From the NCBI GenBank assembly GCA_018263405.1, contig JAANXG010000004.1, positions 1 through 32,617 of the forward strand: a stretch of 32,617 bases of DNA, given 5' to 3'. The stretch is from Gammaproteobacteria bacterium (GTDB taxonomy: Bacteria > Pseudomonadota > Gammaproteobacteria > Arenicellales > JAANXG01). The position numbers and the translations under genes are program-made. Of this stretch, positions 14,052 to 23,801 are shown piece after piece. Positions within the stretch are counted from its first letter, which is position 1, and every line of letters starts with the position of its first letter. The notes beneath the pieces were generated by a model, which was not told the origin of the DNA, did no database searches, and saw only the letters and a program-made list of their open reading frames with translations.

Positions 14052-15502
14052 GCCCCGGAATTGCCGTTACTGATCTGCTGGCCGGGATGGCTGAACCGTC
14101 CGTCATCCTCGAAGGAACCGTAACGGGTCTGGCGATTGACAGCCGCTGCGTCGAGGGCGGTGAACTGTTTCTCGCGTACCCGGGCGTGCGTCTGGATGGC
14201 CGTTCGTTCATCGACGAGGCACTGAATCGGGGCGCGGCCGCGGTGGCGTTCGAGCCGGAACGGTTCGAATTCGCGAATCGCCGGGTGTCCGGTATTCCCG
14301 TTGCCGGCCTATCGGCTCGGGTCAGTGAAATCGCCGCGCGCTTTTATGCCAGGCCGAGCGGAGAGCTTTGTGTTATCGGGGTAACCGGTACCAATGGCAA
14401 AACGAGCTGCGTGCATTTCCTCTCCCAGAGCCTGGAACGGCTGGGGGAAAAGGTCCGCATGATCGGCACGCTCGGCAGCGGGGTTGTCTGGCGCCCGCGA
14501 ACCAACGGATTAACCACCCCCAGCCCATTGGATTTGCAAAAGCAGTTGAGACAATTTGTGAATGATGGGGCGGCGTATGTCGTGATGGAAGTATCTTCCC
14601 ATGCCCTGAAGCAAGGGCGGATTTCGGCGGTGGATTTCGATGTCGCCCTCTTTACGAATCTTACCCGGGACCACTTGGACTATCACGCCGATATCGACGA
14701 TTATGCGGGCGCGAAAAAATCCCTCTTCGAGCGAGCGTCGTTGCGTTTGGCCGTGGTAAACGTCGACGACCCGGTGGGCCGGCAAATTCGCGAGGAATCG
14801 ACGGCACCGGTAGCGAGTTTTGGGGAACAGGGCGTATTCGGGCCCGGCGCGGTCCGCATCGAGGAGACGGGACTGACGATACGGGTTACCAATCCATATC
14901 GAGCGATTAAGGTGTCCGTGGCCTTGCTCGGTCGTGTGAATGTCGCCAATGTACTGGCTGTTGCCGCTACCTTGCTGGCAATGGGTTTTGATCCGGCGGA
15001 CGTGGAAAAGGCGCTCAATCAGCTGTCGCCGGTACCGGGCCGCATGGAGTTATTCCGGTCTCCTCGCGGGGGGCCGACCGCCGTGGTGGATTACGCCCAC
15101 ACCCCGGATGCGCTGGAACAGGCCTTGCGGTCCGTGCGCGAACACTGTCGCGGCGAGCTGTGGTGCGTGTTCGGGTGCGGCGGAGACCGTGATCGCGGCA
15201 AGCGACCCAAAATGGGGAGAATTGCCGAACAATACGCCGAGCGCGTAGTGCTTACCAACGACAATCCCCGCGGTGAACCACCGGACCGGATTGTAGCGGA
15301 AATTCGTGACGGCATGCACCGCGGTCCGGACGTTGTTCTGGACCGCGGAACGGCGATTGCCGGGGCGCTTGAGGCCGCGTGCCCGGACGATTGGGTATTA
15401 ATCGCCGGAAAGGGCCATGAGACCAGTCAGGTCATCGATGAGAAGGTCATGCCTTTCGACGATCGCGAGGTCGTGTCGGGGTGCCTGGGAAAGGCCGCAT
15501 GA
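14048..15502 (+). CDS. murE: UDP-MurNAc-L-Ala-D-Glu:meso-diaminopimelate ligase MurE
   Basis: ATP-dependent Mur ligase that adds the third residue of the peptidoglycan stem peptide in the cytosol. 484 aa with three domains: substrate-binding N-terminal (to about 110), central ATP-binding with VTGTNGKTSCVHF, and C-terminal with DYAHTPDALEQ and CGGDRDRGKRPKMG. The motif DNPRGEPP near residue 405 specifies meso-diaminopimelate rather than lysine as substrate, consistent with a Gram-negative wall. Overlaps ftsI at its start and murF at its end (ATGA, 4 nt). Confidence 0.97.
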   Translation: MSPGIAVTDLLAGMAEPSVILEGTVTGLAIDSRCVEGGELFLAYPGVRLDGRSFIDEALNRGAAAVAFEPERFEFANRRVSGIPVAGLSARVSEIAARFYARPSGELCVIGVTGTNGKTSCVHFLSQSLERLGEKVRMIGTLGSGVVWRPRTNGLTTPSPLDLQKQLRQFVNDGAAYVVMEVSSHALKQGRISAVDFDVALFTNLTRDHLDYHADIDDYAGAKKSLFERASLRLAVVNVDDPVGRQIREESTAPVASFGEQGVFGPGAVRIEETGLTIRVTNPYRAIKVSVALLGRVNVANVLAVAATLLAMGFDPADVEKALNQLSPVPGRMELFRSPRGGPTAVVDYAHTPDALEQALRSVREHCRGELWCVFGCGGDRDRGKRPKMGRIAEQYAERVVLTNDNPRGEPPDRIVAEIRDGMHRGPDVVLDRGTAIAGALEAACPDDWVLIAGKGHETSQVIDEKVMPFDDREVVSGCLGKAA

Positions 15503-16854
15503 TGTGCTTATCCGAGGTGGCCGAGGGTGTGGGCGGCCGGTTGATCGGGCGCGACACCCGTATTCAAGGCGTATCGACGGATACCCGGACGCTGAATCGG
15601 GGGGAACTGTTCGTGGCGTTGAAAGGGCCGTCGTTCGACGGCGATGCCTTTGTGGAGGCGGCCCGCGACGCCGGAGCCGCAGGGGCCATCGTTCAAGCGG
15701 ACATGGAATCCGTGCTCCCGATTATCCAGGTTCGGGATCCCCGCAAAGCACTGGGGGACCTTGGTGGACTTTGGCGGGCGGGGTTTTCCATTCCGGTCGT
15801 GGCGGTTACCGGCAGCAACGGCAAAACCACCGTCAAGGAAATGATCGGCTCGATTCTGACGACCCACGGACCGGCGTTGATCTCCACCGGCAATCTGAAC
15901 AACGATATAGGCGTGCCGCGGATCTTGTGCGGTCTTCGTCCAGAGCATCAGTACGCGGTACTTGAAATGGGGATGAATCAACCGGGTGAAATTCGCTACC
16001 TCTCCTGCCTGGCAAAACCTACCGTGGCGGTCATCACCAACGCATCGCCGGCTCATCTCGAAGGGCTGGGAACGCTGGAGTCGGTGGTCGATGCCAAGGG
16101 CGAAATCATGGCGGGACTCGGGGCCGGTAGCGTGCTCGTGCTCAATCGGGAAGACTCCTTTTTTGATTACTGGTGCCGTATGGCGGGAGGCCATCCGGTG
16201 TTGTCCTTCGGACTCGAACCCGGCTCGGATGTATACGTGTCGGATTACTCGGGAACGGATAATCGATTCCGTCTGCACGTCCGCGGTCAATCCATCGACA
16301 TCAGCCTGCGACTTTCGGGCCGGCACAATGCCGCCAATGCGCTTGCCGCGGCCGCCGCGGCGTTTGCCGTCGGTTTCGAACTGGAGCAGATCAAGGTCGG
16401 ATTGGAGCGAGTCGAACCGGTGCCGGGCCGGCTGTGTTTTCGTCGAGGGGTAGGCGGCGCGCGGGTTCTGGATGACAGCTACAACGCTAATCCGGCTTCG
16501 GTCGCTGCCGGCATCGACGTGCTGGCGGCGCGACCGGGTAAACGCATCGTGGTGCTCGGAGATATGGCCGAATTGGGGTCGGAAGCGAGAGCGCTGCACG
16601 AAAGGGTAGGCACGCACGCACGCAGCAAGGGTGTTGACGAGCTGCACGGATTCGGAGCGTTGAGTGCGGCGGCGGTCGAAGCTTTCGGACCTGCCGGATT
16701 TCATTACCTCGATCGCGATGAACTCGTCGAACGACTCAAAGCCGAGGTGGGCCACGACACGACATTTCTCGTCAAGGGCTCCCGCGGCATGCACATGGAC
16801 GAGATTGTCGATGCGCTCGTTGAAGCTCCGCGGGCGACGGGAGGCGCACACTGA
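15499..16854 (+). CDS. murF: UDP-MurNAc-tripeptide:D-Ala-D-Ala ligase MurF
   Basis: Final cytosolic Mur ligase; it joins the D-Ala-D-Ala dipeptide made by Ddl (23798-24709) to the tripeptide precursor. About 451 aa. ATP site VTGSNGKTTVKEM, NLNNDIGVPR, the EMGMNQPGEI and NASPAHLEGLG segments, and DDSYNANPASV are typical of MurF. The frame is open from GTG 15481, but ATG 15499 (or 15502) sits 5-8 nt after GGGAAAGG and overlaps the murE stop, the normal arrangement. Ends one base into mraY (TGATG). Confidence 0.96.
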   Translation: MMCLSEVAEGVGGRLIGRDTRIQGVSTDTRTLNRGELFVALKGPSFDGDAFVEAARDAGAAGAIVQADMESVLPIIQVRDPRKALGDLGGLWRAGFSIPVVAVTGSNGKTTVKEMIGSILTTHGPALISTGNLNNDIGVPRILCGLRPEHQYAVLEMGMNQPGEIRYLSCLAKPTVAVITNASPAHLEGLGTLESVVDAKGEIMAGLGAGSVLVLNREDSFFDYWCRMAGGHPVLSFGLEPGSDVYVSDYSGTDNRFRLHVRGQSIDISLRLSGRHNAANALAAAAAAFAVGFELEQIKVGLERVEPVPGRLCFRRGVGGARVLDDSYNANPASVAAGIDVLAARPGKRIVVLGDMAELGSEARALHERVGTHARSKGVDELHGFGALSAAAVEAFGPAGFHYLDRDELVERLKAEVGHDTTFLVKGSRGMHMDEIVDALVEAPRATGGAH

Positions 16855-17936
16855 TGCTCTTGTTCCTGTTTGACGCCTTGGCCGACGAATTCTCCGTGTT
16901 CAATGTGTTTCGTTACATCACCTTCCGCGGCATTTGCGGTGTGCTCACCGCGCTGGCGATTTGTTTCGTTTTAGGCCCTTTGATGATCCGCAGGTTGAGC
17001 CTCTACCAGATCGGTCAGACGGTGCGCCAGGACGGACCGCCGACGCATTTCGACAAGGTGGGGACCCCGACGATGGGCGGGGCGATGATATTGGTTTCAG
17101 TCCTCGTCTCTACGCTGTTATGGGCCGACTTAACCAACCGGTTTGTGTGGGTAGTTTTGCTGGTTTGTGTGGCTTTCGGCGTCATCGGCTGGCTTGACGA
17201 CTACCGCAAACTGGTCGACAAAAACCCGCGCGGCATCGGCGCCGGCAATAAATTCATCGCGCAGAGTGTCGTGGGACTCGCCAGCGCCGTGTTTTTGTAC
17301 GTGACCGCCCAATCGCCGGCCGAGATTTCGTTGATCGTCCCGTTGTTCAAGGAAGTCACCATCTACATGGGCCCTTGGTTCATTCTGTTGACTTACCTGG
17401 TGATTGTCGGGACCAGCAACGCCGTCAATCTGACCGACGGCCTGGACGGTCTGGCGATCGTGCCGACGGTGCTGGTGGCGGGCGGCTTGGGAGTTTTTGC
17501 CTATGCCACCGGCCACAGCATTTTCGCCGGCTACTTGGGGATTCCCTATATTGCGGGCTCCGGAGAAGTTCTGATTGTCTGTGGTGTTCTGGTAGGGGCC
17601 GGATTGGGGTTTTTGTGGTTCAACACTTATCCGGCCCAGGTTTTCATGGGCGATATCGGAGCGCTGGCGCTGGGTGGCGCGTTGGGAACGGTGGCGGTGG
17701 TGGTCCGGCAGGAGATCGTTTTGTTCGTCATGGGTGGGATATTTGTCGTCGAGACCGTTTCCGTGATTCTCCAGGTGGCGTCTTTCAAACTTGTCGGGAA
17801 ACGCGTGTTTAAAATGGCGCCGCTGCACCACCACTTCGAACTTAAAGGTTGGCCGGAGCCCAGGGTCAGTGTGCGATTCTGGATTATCAGCCTGATCCTT
17901 GTACTGGTGGGTCTGGCCACTCTGAAGATCCGCTGA
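16854..17936 (+). CDS. mraY: Phospho-MurNAc-pentapeptide-transferase MraY
   Basis: Integral inner-membrane enzyme that transfers phospho-MurNAc-pentapeptide to undecaprenyl phosphate, giving lipid I. 360 aa and about ten membrane helices. Diagnostic segments: GTPTMGG near residue 67, the Asp pair in GWLDDYRK, NLTDGLDGLA, FNTYPAQVFMGDIGALALGG and the HHHFELKGWPE histidine motif. Start ATG shares one base with the murF stop. The murD start follows 2 nt after its stop. Confidence 0.97.
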   Translation: MLLFLFDALADEFSVFNVFRYITFRGICGVLTALAICFVLGPLMIRRLSLYQIGQTVRQDGPPTHFDKVGTPTMGGAMILVSVLVSTLLWADLTNRFVWVVLLVCVAFGVIGWLDDYRKLVDKNPRGIGAGNKFIAQSVVGLASAVFLYVTAQSPAEISLIVPLFKEVTIYMGPWFILLTYLVIVGTSNAVNLTDGLDGLAIVPTVLVAGGLGVFAYATGHSIFAGYLGIPYIAGSGEVLIVCGVLVGAGLGFLWFNTYPAQVFMGDIGALALGGALGTVAVVVRQEIVLFVMGGIFVVETVSVILQVASFKLVGKRVFKMAPLHHHFELKGWPEPRVSVRFWIISLILVLVGLATLKIR

Positions 17937-17938
17937 AC

Positions 17939-19294
17939 ATGATCGCGGCGATGCAAACCCCGGAACTACAAACGCGATACGACGCGATCGTCGTGGGCCT
18001 GGGCAAAACCGGTCTGGCGTGTTTGCGGCATCTCCGGCAACGCGGTTTGACGGTGGCGGTGGCGGATACCCGCTTGGATCCACCTTTGGCGGGCGAGCTG
18101 CGCCGGAACCTACCGGAGGTCGAGCTCTTTACCGGTGAATTGCACGCCGCGTTGCTGAGGCGCGCCCGTCAGCTTGTCGTGAGTCCCGGCGTATCCATTC
18201 GCGAGACGGCCATCGACGAAGCGCGGCAATCGGGGGTCGAAGTCATCGGGGATATCGAGTTGTTTGCGCGAACGGTCGACCAACCAGTGATCGCGATTAC
18301 GGGTTCGAACGGAAAAAGCACCGTCACTCGGCTGGTGGAATTCATGGGCCGTGAATCCGGCTTGGATGTGATAGCAGCCGGCAATATCGGCACGCCGGCG
18401 CTCGACCTGCTGGCGGGAACCGAACACGCGTTTTATGCCGTGGAGCTGTCGAGTTTCCAGCTGGAAACCACGTATACGCTTCGGCCGGCCGCGGCAGCGC
18501 TGTTGAATGTTTCCCACGACCACATGGACCGTTACACCACATTCGCCGAGTACCTTGAAGCCAAGCAGCGTATCCATAACGGCGCCCGGGCCGCGGTCGT
18601 CAACCGGGACGACCCCGCTACGCGTCCACGTCTGCCCGCAGCGAAAATTTATACCTTTGGTCTGGACCGCCCGCCCGGCGACCGGGACTTCGGGATCCTA
18701 AACTTGGGTGGGGAGTCCTGGCTGACGTGCGGCGAGCGGCGACTAATCGATGCCGACGCGCTGCAACTCGCCGGCCGCCACAACTGGGCCAATGTGCTGG
18801 CGGCGCTGGCGCTGGCGAAAGCGGTGGGCTGGGATGTTCAGCGATGCGCGCAGGCGGCGACCCGTTTCCAGGGTTTGCCGCACCGCATGGAGTGCGTGGC
18901 TGAAATAAACGGCGTGTGGTGGGTGAACGACTCGAAGGCGACCAATGTCGGTGCGACCGTATCGGCGCTGTCCGGCGTCGCGACACCAGTGATACTGATC
19001 GCCGGGGGCGATGGGAAAGGCGCGGATTTCACGCCGCTACAGGCGGCGGTCGAACAACATGCCCGAGCCCTGGTCCTGTTTGGCCGCGACGCGACGATGA
19101 TCGACCGGGCAGTGGGTGATGCAGCCGCCAAGTATCGGGTGATCGATCTGGAGCAGGGCGTGCAACGGGCGTCGATGTTGGCCGAGTCCGGTGACACGGT
19201 GTTGTTCTCGCCGGCGTGCGCCAGCTTCGACATGTTTACCGATTACGAGCAGCGCGGTGCGGCATTCCGGGCGGCTGTACGGAGCTTGTCGTGA
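17939..19294 (+). CDS. murD: UDP-MurNAc-L-alanine:D-glutamate ligase MurD
   Basis: Adds D-glutamate as the second residue of the stem peptide. 451 aa: a Rossmann-like N-terminal domain (AIVVGLGKTGLACLRHL), ATP-binding VTGSNGKSTVTRLVE, GNIGTPALDLL, LNVSHDHMDRY, and the C-terminal NDSKATNVGATVSAL and AGGDGKGADF motifs. The frame is open upstream to 17849, but ATG 17939, 2 nt after the mraY stop, gives the normal N-terminus. No strong ribosome site, so translation probably depends on coupling to mraY. Overlaps ftsW by 4 nt (GTGA). Confidence 0.96.
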   Translation: MIAAMQTPELQTRYDAIVVGLGKTGLACLRHLRQRGLTVAVADTRLDPPLAGELRRNLPEVELFTGELHAALLRRARQLVVSPGVSIRETAIDEARQSGVEVIGDIELFARTVDQPVIAITGSNGKSTVTRLVEFMGRESGLDVIAAGNIGTPALDLLAGTEHAFYAVELSSFQLETTYTLRPAAAALLNVSHDHMDRYTTFAEYLEAKQRIHNGARAAVVNRDDPATRPRLPAAKIYTFGLDRPPGDRDFGILNLGGESWLTCGERRLIDADALQLAGRHNWANVLAALALAKAVGWDVQRCAQAATRFQGLPHRMECVAEINGVWWVNDSKATNVGATVSALSGVATPVILIAGGDGKGADFTPLQAAVEQHARALVLFGRDATMIDRAVGDAAAKYRVIDLEQGVQRASMLAESGDTVLFSPACASFDMFTDYEQRGAAFRAAVRSLS

Positions 19295-20460
19295 ACACGG
19301 TCAGCCGGGTTACGGCCACGCGCTCGGATCCGTGGGCGCATGGAAACGGCTTCGACGGGCTGTTGCTCGGCACCGTGGCGGTAATCCTTGCCTTCGGCTC
19401 GCTAATGGTGGCGTCCGCCGGCGTCGCGAATGCCGGTTCGAGCGGCCCGATGGCGCTGTTCGGCCCCACGCTGCGCCATCTGGTCCACGTCGCGGTGGGC
19501 GTGGCCGCGATGCTCTTGGTGTCACGGGTTCCGGTGGCTTGGTGGGAGGCAATGGGCAAACCCCTGTTGCTGCTGGGACTGGGGTTGCTGGTGGTACTGT
19601 TTTTGCCCGGTATCGGTCTAACCTACAACGGCAGCACTCGATGGCTCGACATCGCCGGCTTTGGATTCCAGCCCGCGGAACCGGCGAAGCTTTTCATGGT
19701 GGTGTATGCCGCCGGTTACTTGACGCGCAAGCACGAAGTACTCGGGGATTTCACCCACGGCGTTTTAACGATCGGCCTGGTGTTGGCCGTTGTGGGTTTG
19801 CTGTTACTGTTGCAGCCGGATTTCGGTAGTTTTGTGGTGATTGCGCTCACCGTTGGGGCCCTGCTGTTTCTGTCCGGCGTCAGGTTTTGGCACTTTCTGC
19901 TTTGCGCGCTGGTCGGCGCCGGCGCCATGGTGTTCCTGATCTGGTCCAAGGCGTATCGAGCCGATCGCGTAACGAGCTTTCTGGATCCTTGGCAGGATCC
20001 CGCTGACACGTCCTACCAGCTCGTTCAGGGTCTGATCGCCTTGGGACGCGGGGAATGGTTTGGCGTTGGCATCGGGGCCAGTGTCCAGAAGCTGTACTTC
20101 CTGCCCCACGCGGAAACCGATTTCCTGCTGGCGGTGATCGGCGAAGAACTCGGGTTCGTCGGCGTCTGCTTCGCGATCGTCCTATACGGCATCCTTTTGT
20201 GGCGATCGTTCGCGATTTCGCGGACCGCCGAACGTATCGGGAAACTCCACGCCGCTCGTTTGGCCCAGGGATTGTCGCTGCTGCTCGTGTTGCAGGCGAT
20301 GATTCATATCGGCGTCAATCTCGGGTCTTTGCCCACCAAGGGGTTGACTCTGCCGTTAATGAGCCATGGCGGCAGCAGCCTGATTACCAGTTGTATTGCC
20401 GTGGGCATGCTGTTGGCAATCGAACGCTCGATACAACCCGGACCGGGGAGAACGCCGTGA
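19291..20460 (+). CDS. ftsW: Septal peptidoglycan polymerase FtsW (SEDS)
   Basis: SEDS-family glycosyltransferase that polymerises lipid II at the septum together with FtsI. 389 aa, about ten membrane helices. Family landmarks: TYNGSTRWLDIAGFGFQPAEPAKL, LLQPDFGSFVVI, the periplasmic stretch DTSYQLVQGLIALGRGEWFGVGIG, PHAETDFLLAVIGEELGF, and NLGSLPTKGLTLPLMSHGGSSL near the C-terminus. Start is GTG 19291, overlapping the murD stop and preceded by GGAG; the longer open frame upstream is inside murD. Confidence 0.96.
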   Translation: MNTVSRVTATRSDPWAHGNGFDGLLLGTVAVILAFGSLMVASAGVANAGSSGPMALFGPTLRHLVHVAVGVAAMLLVSRVPVAWWEAMGKPLLLLGLGLLVVLFLPGIGLTYNGSTRWLDIAGFGFQPAEPAKLFMVVYAAGYLTRKHEVLGDFTHGVLTIGLVLAVVGLLLLLQPDFGSFVVIALTVGALLFLSGVRFWHFLLCALVGAGAMVFLIWSKAYRADRVTSFLDPWQDPADTSYQLVQGLIALGRGEWFGVGIGASVQKLYFLPHAETDFLLAVIGEELGFVGVCFAIVLYGILLWRSFAISRTAERIGKLHAARLAQGLSLLLVLQAMIHIGVNLGSLPTKGLTLPLMSHGGSSLITSCIAVGMLLAIERSIQPGPGRTP

Positions 20461-21515
20461 GAACGTTGTTGATCATGGCCGGCGGCACCGGCGGTCACGT
20501 GTACCCGGCCTTGTCCGTCGCCGGTGAAATGAAACGCCGCGGGGTCGAGGTCGTGTGGCTGGGGACACGCCACGGTTTGGAGGCGCGGGTCGTCCCGCAG
20601 GCCGGGTTTGACATTGAGTGGATTACGATTCGGGGCCTGAAGGGCAAAGGGCTCGCCGGTCTGCTACGCATGCCGTTTTTGCTGATGTTGGCCATGCTGC
20701 AAACCCTGGGCGTCGTGTTGCGGCGCCGGCCCGCGGCGGTACTGGGTATGGGAGGCTTTGTATCCGGACCGGGCGCACTGACGGCCTGGCTGCTGCAGAT
20801 TCCCGTGTTGATTCACGAGGCCAATGCGATCGCGGGGTTCACCAACCGTTGGTTGGCCAGGATTGCGCGGCGCGTGATGACCGGCTTCCCCGTCGGTCTC
20901 GGTCCGCGGTCCATCCACGTCGGGCACCCGGTCCGCGAAGAGATCCTGGCCCTCCCGGGTCCCGATGCACGGCTCATCGACCGCCGGGGACCGTTCCGGA
21001 TTCTCGTTGTCGGTGGCAGCCAGGGGGCGAGGGCGTTGAACCAACACATGCCGAAATTGCTGCCGTGCGTGCCGGTGGACGTGGCGATCCGCCATCAGGC
21101 GGGTCGGGACAACGTGGTGGCCGTACGCGAGATTTACGAGACGAGCGGTACCAATGCCGAAGTCCGGGAATTCATTAGTGACATGTCCGCCGCCTACGCC
21201 TGGGCGGACCTGGTTGTCTGCCGTGCCGGTGCGATGACCGTGGCGGAGGTCTGTGCGTCGGGCTCCGCCGCCGTATTTGTTCCCTTTCCGGTAGCCGTCG
21301 GTGACCATCAAACCGCCAATGCCCGTTTTCTGTGCGAGCGCAAAGCGGCCTGGATGTGGCCGGAGACCGGACTGACGCCGGAAACGGTCAACGCTTTTTT
21401 CGCCGTGTTGACCCGACAGGAAATCCGCGAACGGGGCGCGCGCGCCCGCGAACTGGCCGTCCCCGACAGCACGCAGCGAGTCGGCGACGCCTGCATGGAG
21501 GTACTCCATGCGTAA
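20457..21515 (+). CDS. murG: Lipid II synthase MurG
   Basis: Membrane-associated GT-B glycosyltransferase that adds GlcNAc to lipid I, giving lipid II. 352 aa with the N-terminal glycine loop MAGGTGGHVYPALSVA, GMGGFVSGPGALTAWL, HEANAIAGFTNRWLAR, the second glycine loop VVGGSQGARALNQ, CRAGAMTVAEV and VGDHQTANARFL for UDP-GlcNAc. Start GTG 20457 is 6 nt after GGGGAG and overlaps ftsW by 4 nt. Overlaps murC by 8 nt. Confidence 0.97.
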   Translation: MRTLLIMAGGTGGHVYPALSVAGEMKRRGVEVVWLGTRHGLEARVVPQAGFDIEWITIRGLKGKGLAGLLRMPFLLMLAMLQTLGVVLRRRPAAVLGMGGFVSGPGALTAWLLQIPVLIHEANAIAGFTNRWLARIARRVMTGFPVGLGPRSIHVGHPVREEILALPGPDARLIDRRGPFRILVVGGSQGARALNQHMPKLLPCVPVDVAIRHQAGRDNVVAVREIYETSGTNAEVREFISDMSAAYAWADLVVCRAGAMTVAEVCASGSAAVFVPFPVAVGDHQTANARFLCERKAAWMWPETGLTPETVNAFFAVLTRQEIRERGARARELAVPDSTQRVGDACMEVLHA

Positions 21516-22896
21516 CCGTGTGAATCGCATCCACTTCGTGGGAATCGGCGGAGCCGGTATGAGCGGAATCGCCGGAGTGCTCCTGAACCTGGGTTACCAG
21601 GTCTCCGGTTCGGATATCGTGGACAGTCCAACGACCGAGCACCTGCGCGAACAGGGCGCGGAGATTCATATTGGACACGACGCACGCTGGGTCGAGAACA
21701 GCGACGTGGTCGTTGTCTCCACGGCGATCCCTTCCGACAACGTGGAACTTGCGGCGGCGCGGAAAGCCAAGATTCCGGCGATCCCCCGGGCGGAAATGCT
21801 TGGAGAGTTGATGCGATTCCAGCGGGGAATCGCGGTGGCGGGGACCCACGGCAAAACGACCACGACGAGTTTGGTGTCAAGCGTCCTGGCCAGCGGCGGC
21901 CTGGATCCGACTTTCGTAGTGGGAGGATTGGTAAACAGCGTCGGAACGAATGCCTCGTTGGGTCGTGGAGAATATCTCGTGGCCGAGGCGGATGAGAGCG
22001 ATGCCTCCTTTCTTCACCTTCAGCCTGTCGTGGCGGTAGTAACCAACATCGATGCCGACCACATGTCCACGTATGGAGGCGATTTCGAGGCCCTGAAACA
22101 GACTTTCGTCGAGTTCCTGCTGAACCTGCCGTTCTATGGCCGCGCGGTGCTGTGTTGGGACGACCCCGTGGTGCGCGCGGTAGCAAGGTCCGTATCTAAG
22201 CCGATGCTGACCTATGGGACATGCCGGGAGGCGGATATACGGGCCGTCGACATCCGGCAAAAAGGTCTGGAGACCCATTTCCGTGTCCCGGGGGATACGG
22301 ATATGCAAGTGAAACTGGCGCTTCCCGGTAAACATAACGCGCTCAACGCCCTGGCCGCGATCGCCGTCGGCCGATATCTCGGTATCGGCGACGAACGAAT
22401 CGGGGCGGGCCTGAGCCGGTTCAAAGGGATCGAACGGCGGTTCCAGCTCAAGGGTAACTTCGCAACGCGGGACGGCGAGGCACTTGTGGTGGATGACTAT
22501 GGTCATCATCCCCGGGAACTGGAAGCCACCCTGGAAGCGGCACGGCAGGCCTGGCCGGACCGGCGCCTGGTGGTGGTATTCCAGCCCCACCGGTACTCGC
22601 GGACGAGGGAATTGCTGGACGATTTCAGTAGCGTCCTGGCGGATCAGGATCCATTGATCGTGACGGAAGTCTATTCGGCGGGGGAAACCCCGATCACGGG
22701 GGCCGACGGGCGTGCTCTGTGCCGCTCGATCCGACAACGGGGCCAAACCGATCCCGTGTTCGTAGAATCGCTGCACGAATTACCGGAGTTGTTGAAGGGC
22801 ATCGTACACGACGGCGACGTCGTACTGACGCTCGGTGCCGGGGACATCGGCCGCAAAGCGTCGGATTTGGTGCGGCGACAGGAGGGTGCAGCGTGA
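21508..22896 (+). CDS. murC: UDP-N-acetylmuramate:L-alanine ligase MurC
   Basis: First Mur ligase; adds L-alanine to UDP-MurNAc. 462 aa with HFVGIGGAGMSGIAGVLLNLGY at the N-terminus, the ATP loop AVAGTHGKTTTTSLV, the EADESDASFLHL segment, NIDADHMSTYGGDF, KHNALNALAAI, VDDYGHHPREL and FQPHRYSRTREL. GGAGG lies 6 nt before ATG 21508, within murG. Shares one base with the murB start. Confidence 0.97.
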   Translation: MRNRVNRIHFVGIGGAGMSGIAGVLLNLGYQVSGSDIVDSPTTEHLREQGAEIHIGHDARWVENSDVVVVSTAIPSDNVELAAARKAKIPAIPRAEMLGELMRFQRGIAVAGTHGKTTTTSLVSSVLASGGLDPTFVVGGLVNSVGTNASLGRGEYLVAEADESDASFLHLQPVVAVVTNIDADHMSTYGGDFEALKQTFVEFLLNLPFYGRAVLCWDDPVVRAVARSVSKPMLTYGTCREADIRAVDIRQKGLETHFRVPGDTDMQVKLALPGKHNALNALAAIAVGRYLGIGDERIGAGLSRFKGIERRFQLKGNFATRDGEALVVDDYGHHPRELEATLEAARQAWPDRRLVVVFQPHRYSRTRELLDDFSSVLADQDPLIVTEVYSAGETPITGADGRALCRSIRQRGQTDPVFVESLHELPELLKGIVHDGDVVLTLGAGDIGRKASDLVRRQEGAA

Positions 22897-23801
22897 TGGC
22901 GGCGCACCGGCCCGTCGATTTCGAGCCCCGGGGCAAACTGCTTTACGGTGAGCCCATGTGCCGCCATACCAGTTGGCGCGTAGGGGGACCCGCCGATCTG
23001 TACTTCGCTCCCGCCGACCTCCAGGATTTGCTGGATTTCCTTCGATTTCGTCAACAGAAGGACTGGCCGGTAACGTGGTTCGGCCTCGGCAGCAATACGC
23101 TCGTTCGCGACGGGGGGATCCGGGGCATTGTCGTTGCAACCCACAAGAGCCTCGGTGAAATCGAATTGCGTGACGAACGTACGGTGCACGCGCAAGTAGG
23201 TGTGCCCTGTGCCAAGATTGCCCGGCTGACCGCGCGGAATGGCCTGGCGGATGCGGAATTTTTTGCAGGGATCCCCGGGACGCTGGGCGGTGCTTTGGCG
23301 ATGAATGCGGGAGCCCACGGACGGACGACCTGGGAAGTGGTCCACGACGTCGAGACCGTGGACCCGGGTGGACTGATCCATCGCCGGCGGGCCGTGGAGT
23401 TCGAGATCGGATATCGCAGCGTCCGTTCGCCGCGTGAGGAATGGTTTGTGTCCGCGGTCCTCGCGTTAAAAGCCGGGGATCCGGTCCAGTCACGGGAGCG
23501 GATTCGTGAATTTTTGGAGAGCCGTGCACGCAGCCAGCCCATTCGAATTCCGAACGCGGGTTCGGTATTCATCAATCCACCGAACGATCACGCGGCGCGC
23601 CTGATCGAAACCGCGGGGCTCAAAGGCGTCTGCGTGGGCGGTGCTTGTGTCTCGGAAAAGCACGCCAACTTCATCGTGAACCACGGAACGGCCAGCGCCA
23701 CCGATATTGAAACCTTGATCGAGCAGGTTGTGGGCAAGGTGAAGCAAGTGCATGGCATTGTGCTCCAACCGGAAGTCCGGATCGTCGGAGAAAGGCCATG
23801 A
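22896..23801 (+). CDS. murB: UDP-N-acetylenolpyruvoylglucosamine reductase MurB (short type)
   Basis: FAD-dependent enzyme that reduces UDP-GlcNAc-enolpyruvate to UDP-MurNAc. 301 aa, with FGLGSNTLVRDGGIRGIVV, AGIPGTLGGALAMNAGAHGRTTWE, and the C-terminal NAGSVFINPPNDHAARLIE and GGACVSEKHANFIVNHG. The length and these motifs match the short type II MurB, whereas E. coli has the 342-aa type I. ATG 22896 lies 9 nt after GGAGGG; GTG 22893 is directly before it. Overlaps ddl by 4 nt. Confidence 0.95.
   Translation: MAAHRPVDFEPRGKLLYGEPMCRHTSWRVGGPADLYFAPADLQDLLDFLRFRQQKDWPVTWFGLGSNTLVRDGGIRGIVVATHKSLGEIELRDERTVHAQVGVPCAKIARLTARNGLADAEFFAGIPGTLGGALAMNAGAHGRTTWEVVHDVETVDPGGLIHRRRAVEFEIGYRSVRSPREEWFVSAVLALKAGDPVQSRERIREFLESRARSQPIRIPNAGSVFINPPNDHAARLIETAGLKGVCVGGACVSEKHANFIVNHGTASATDIETLIEQVVGKVKQVHGIVLQPEVRIVGERP

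Noticed and set aside
15508..16851. 447-codon minus-strand frame opposite murF
   Set aside because: Antisense shadow of a GC-rich coding region; composition and lack of motifs argue against a gene.
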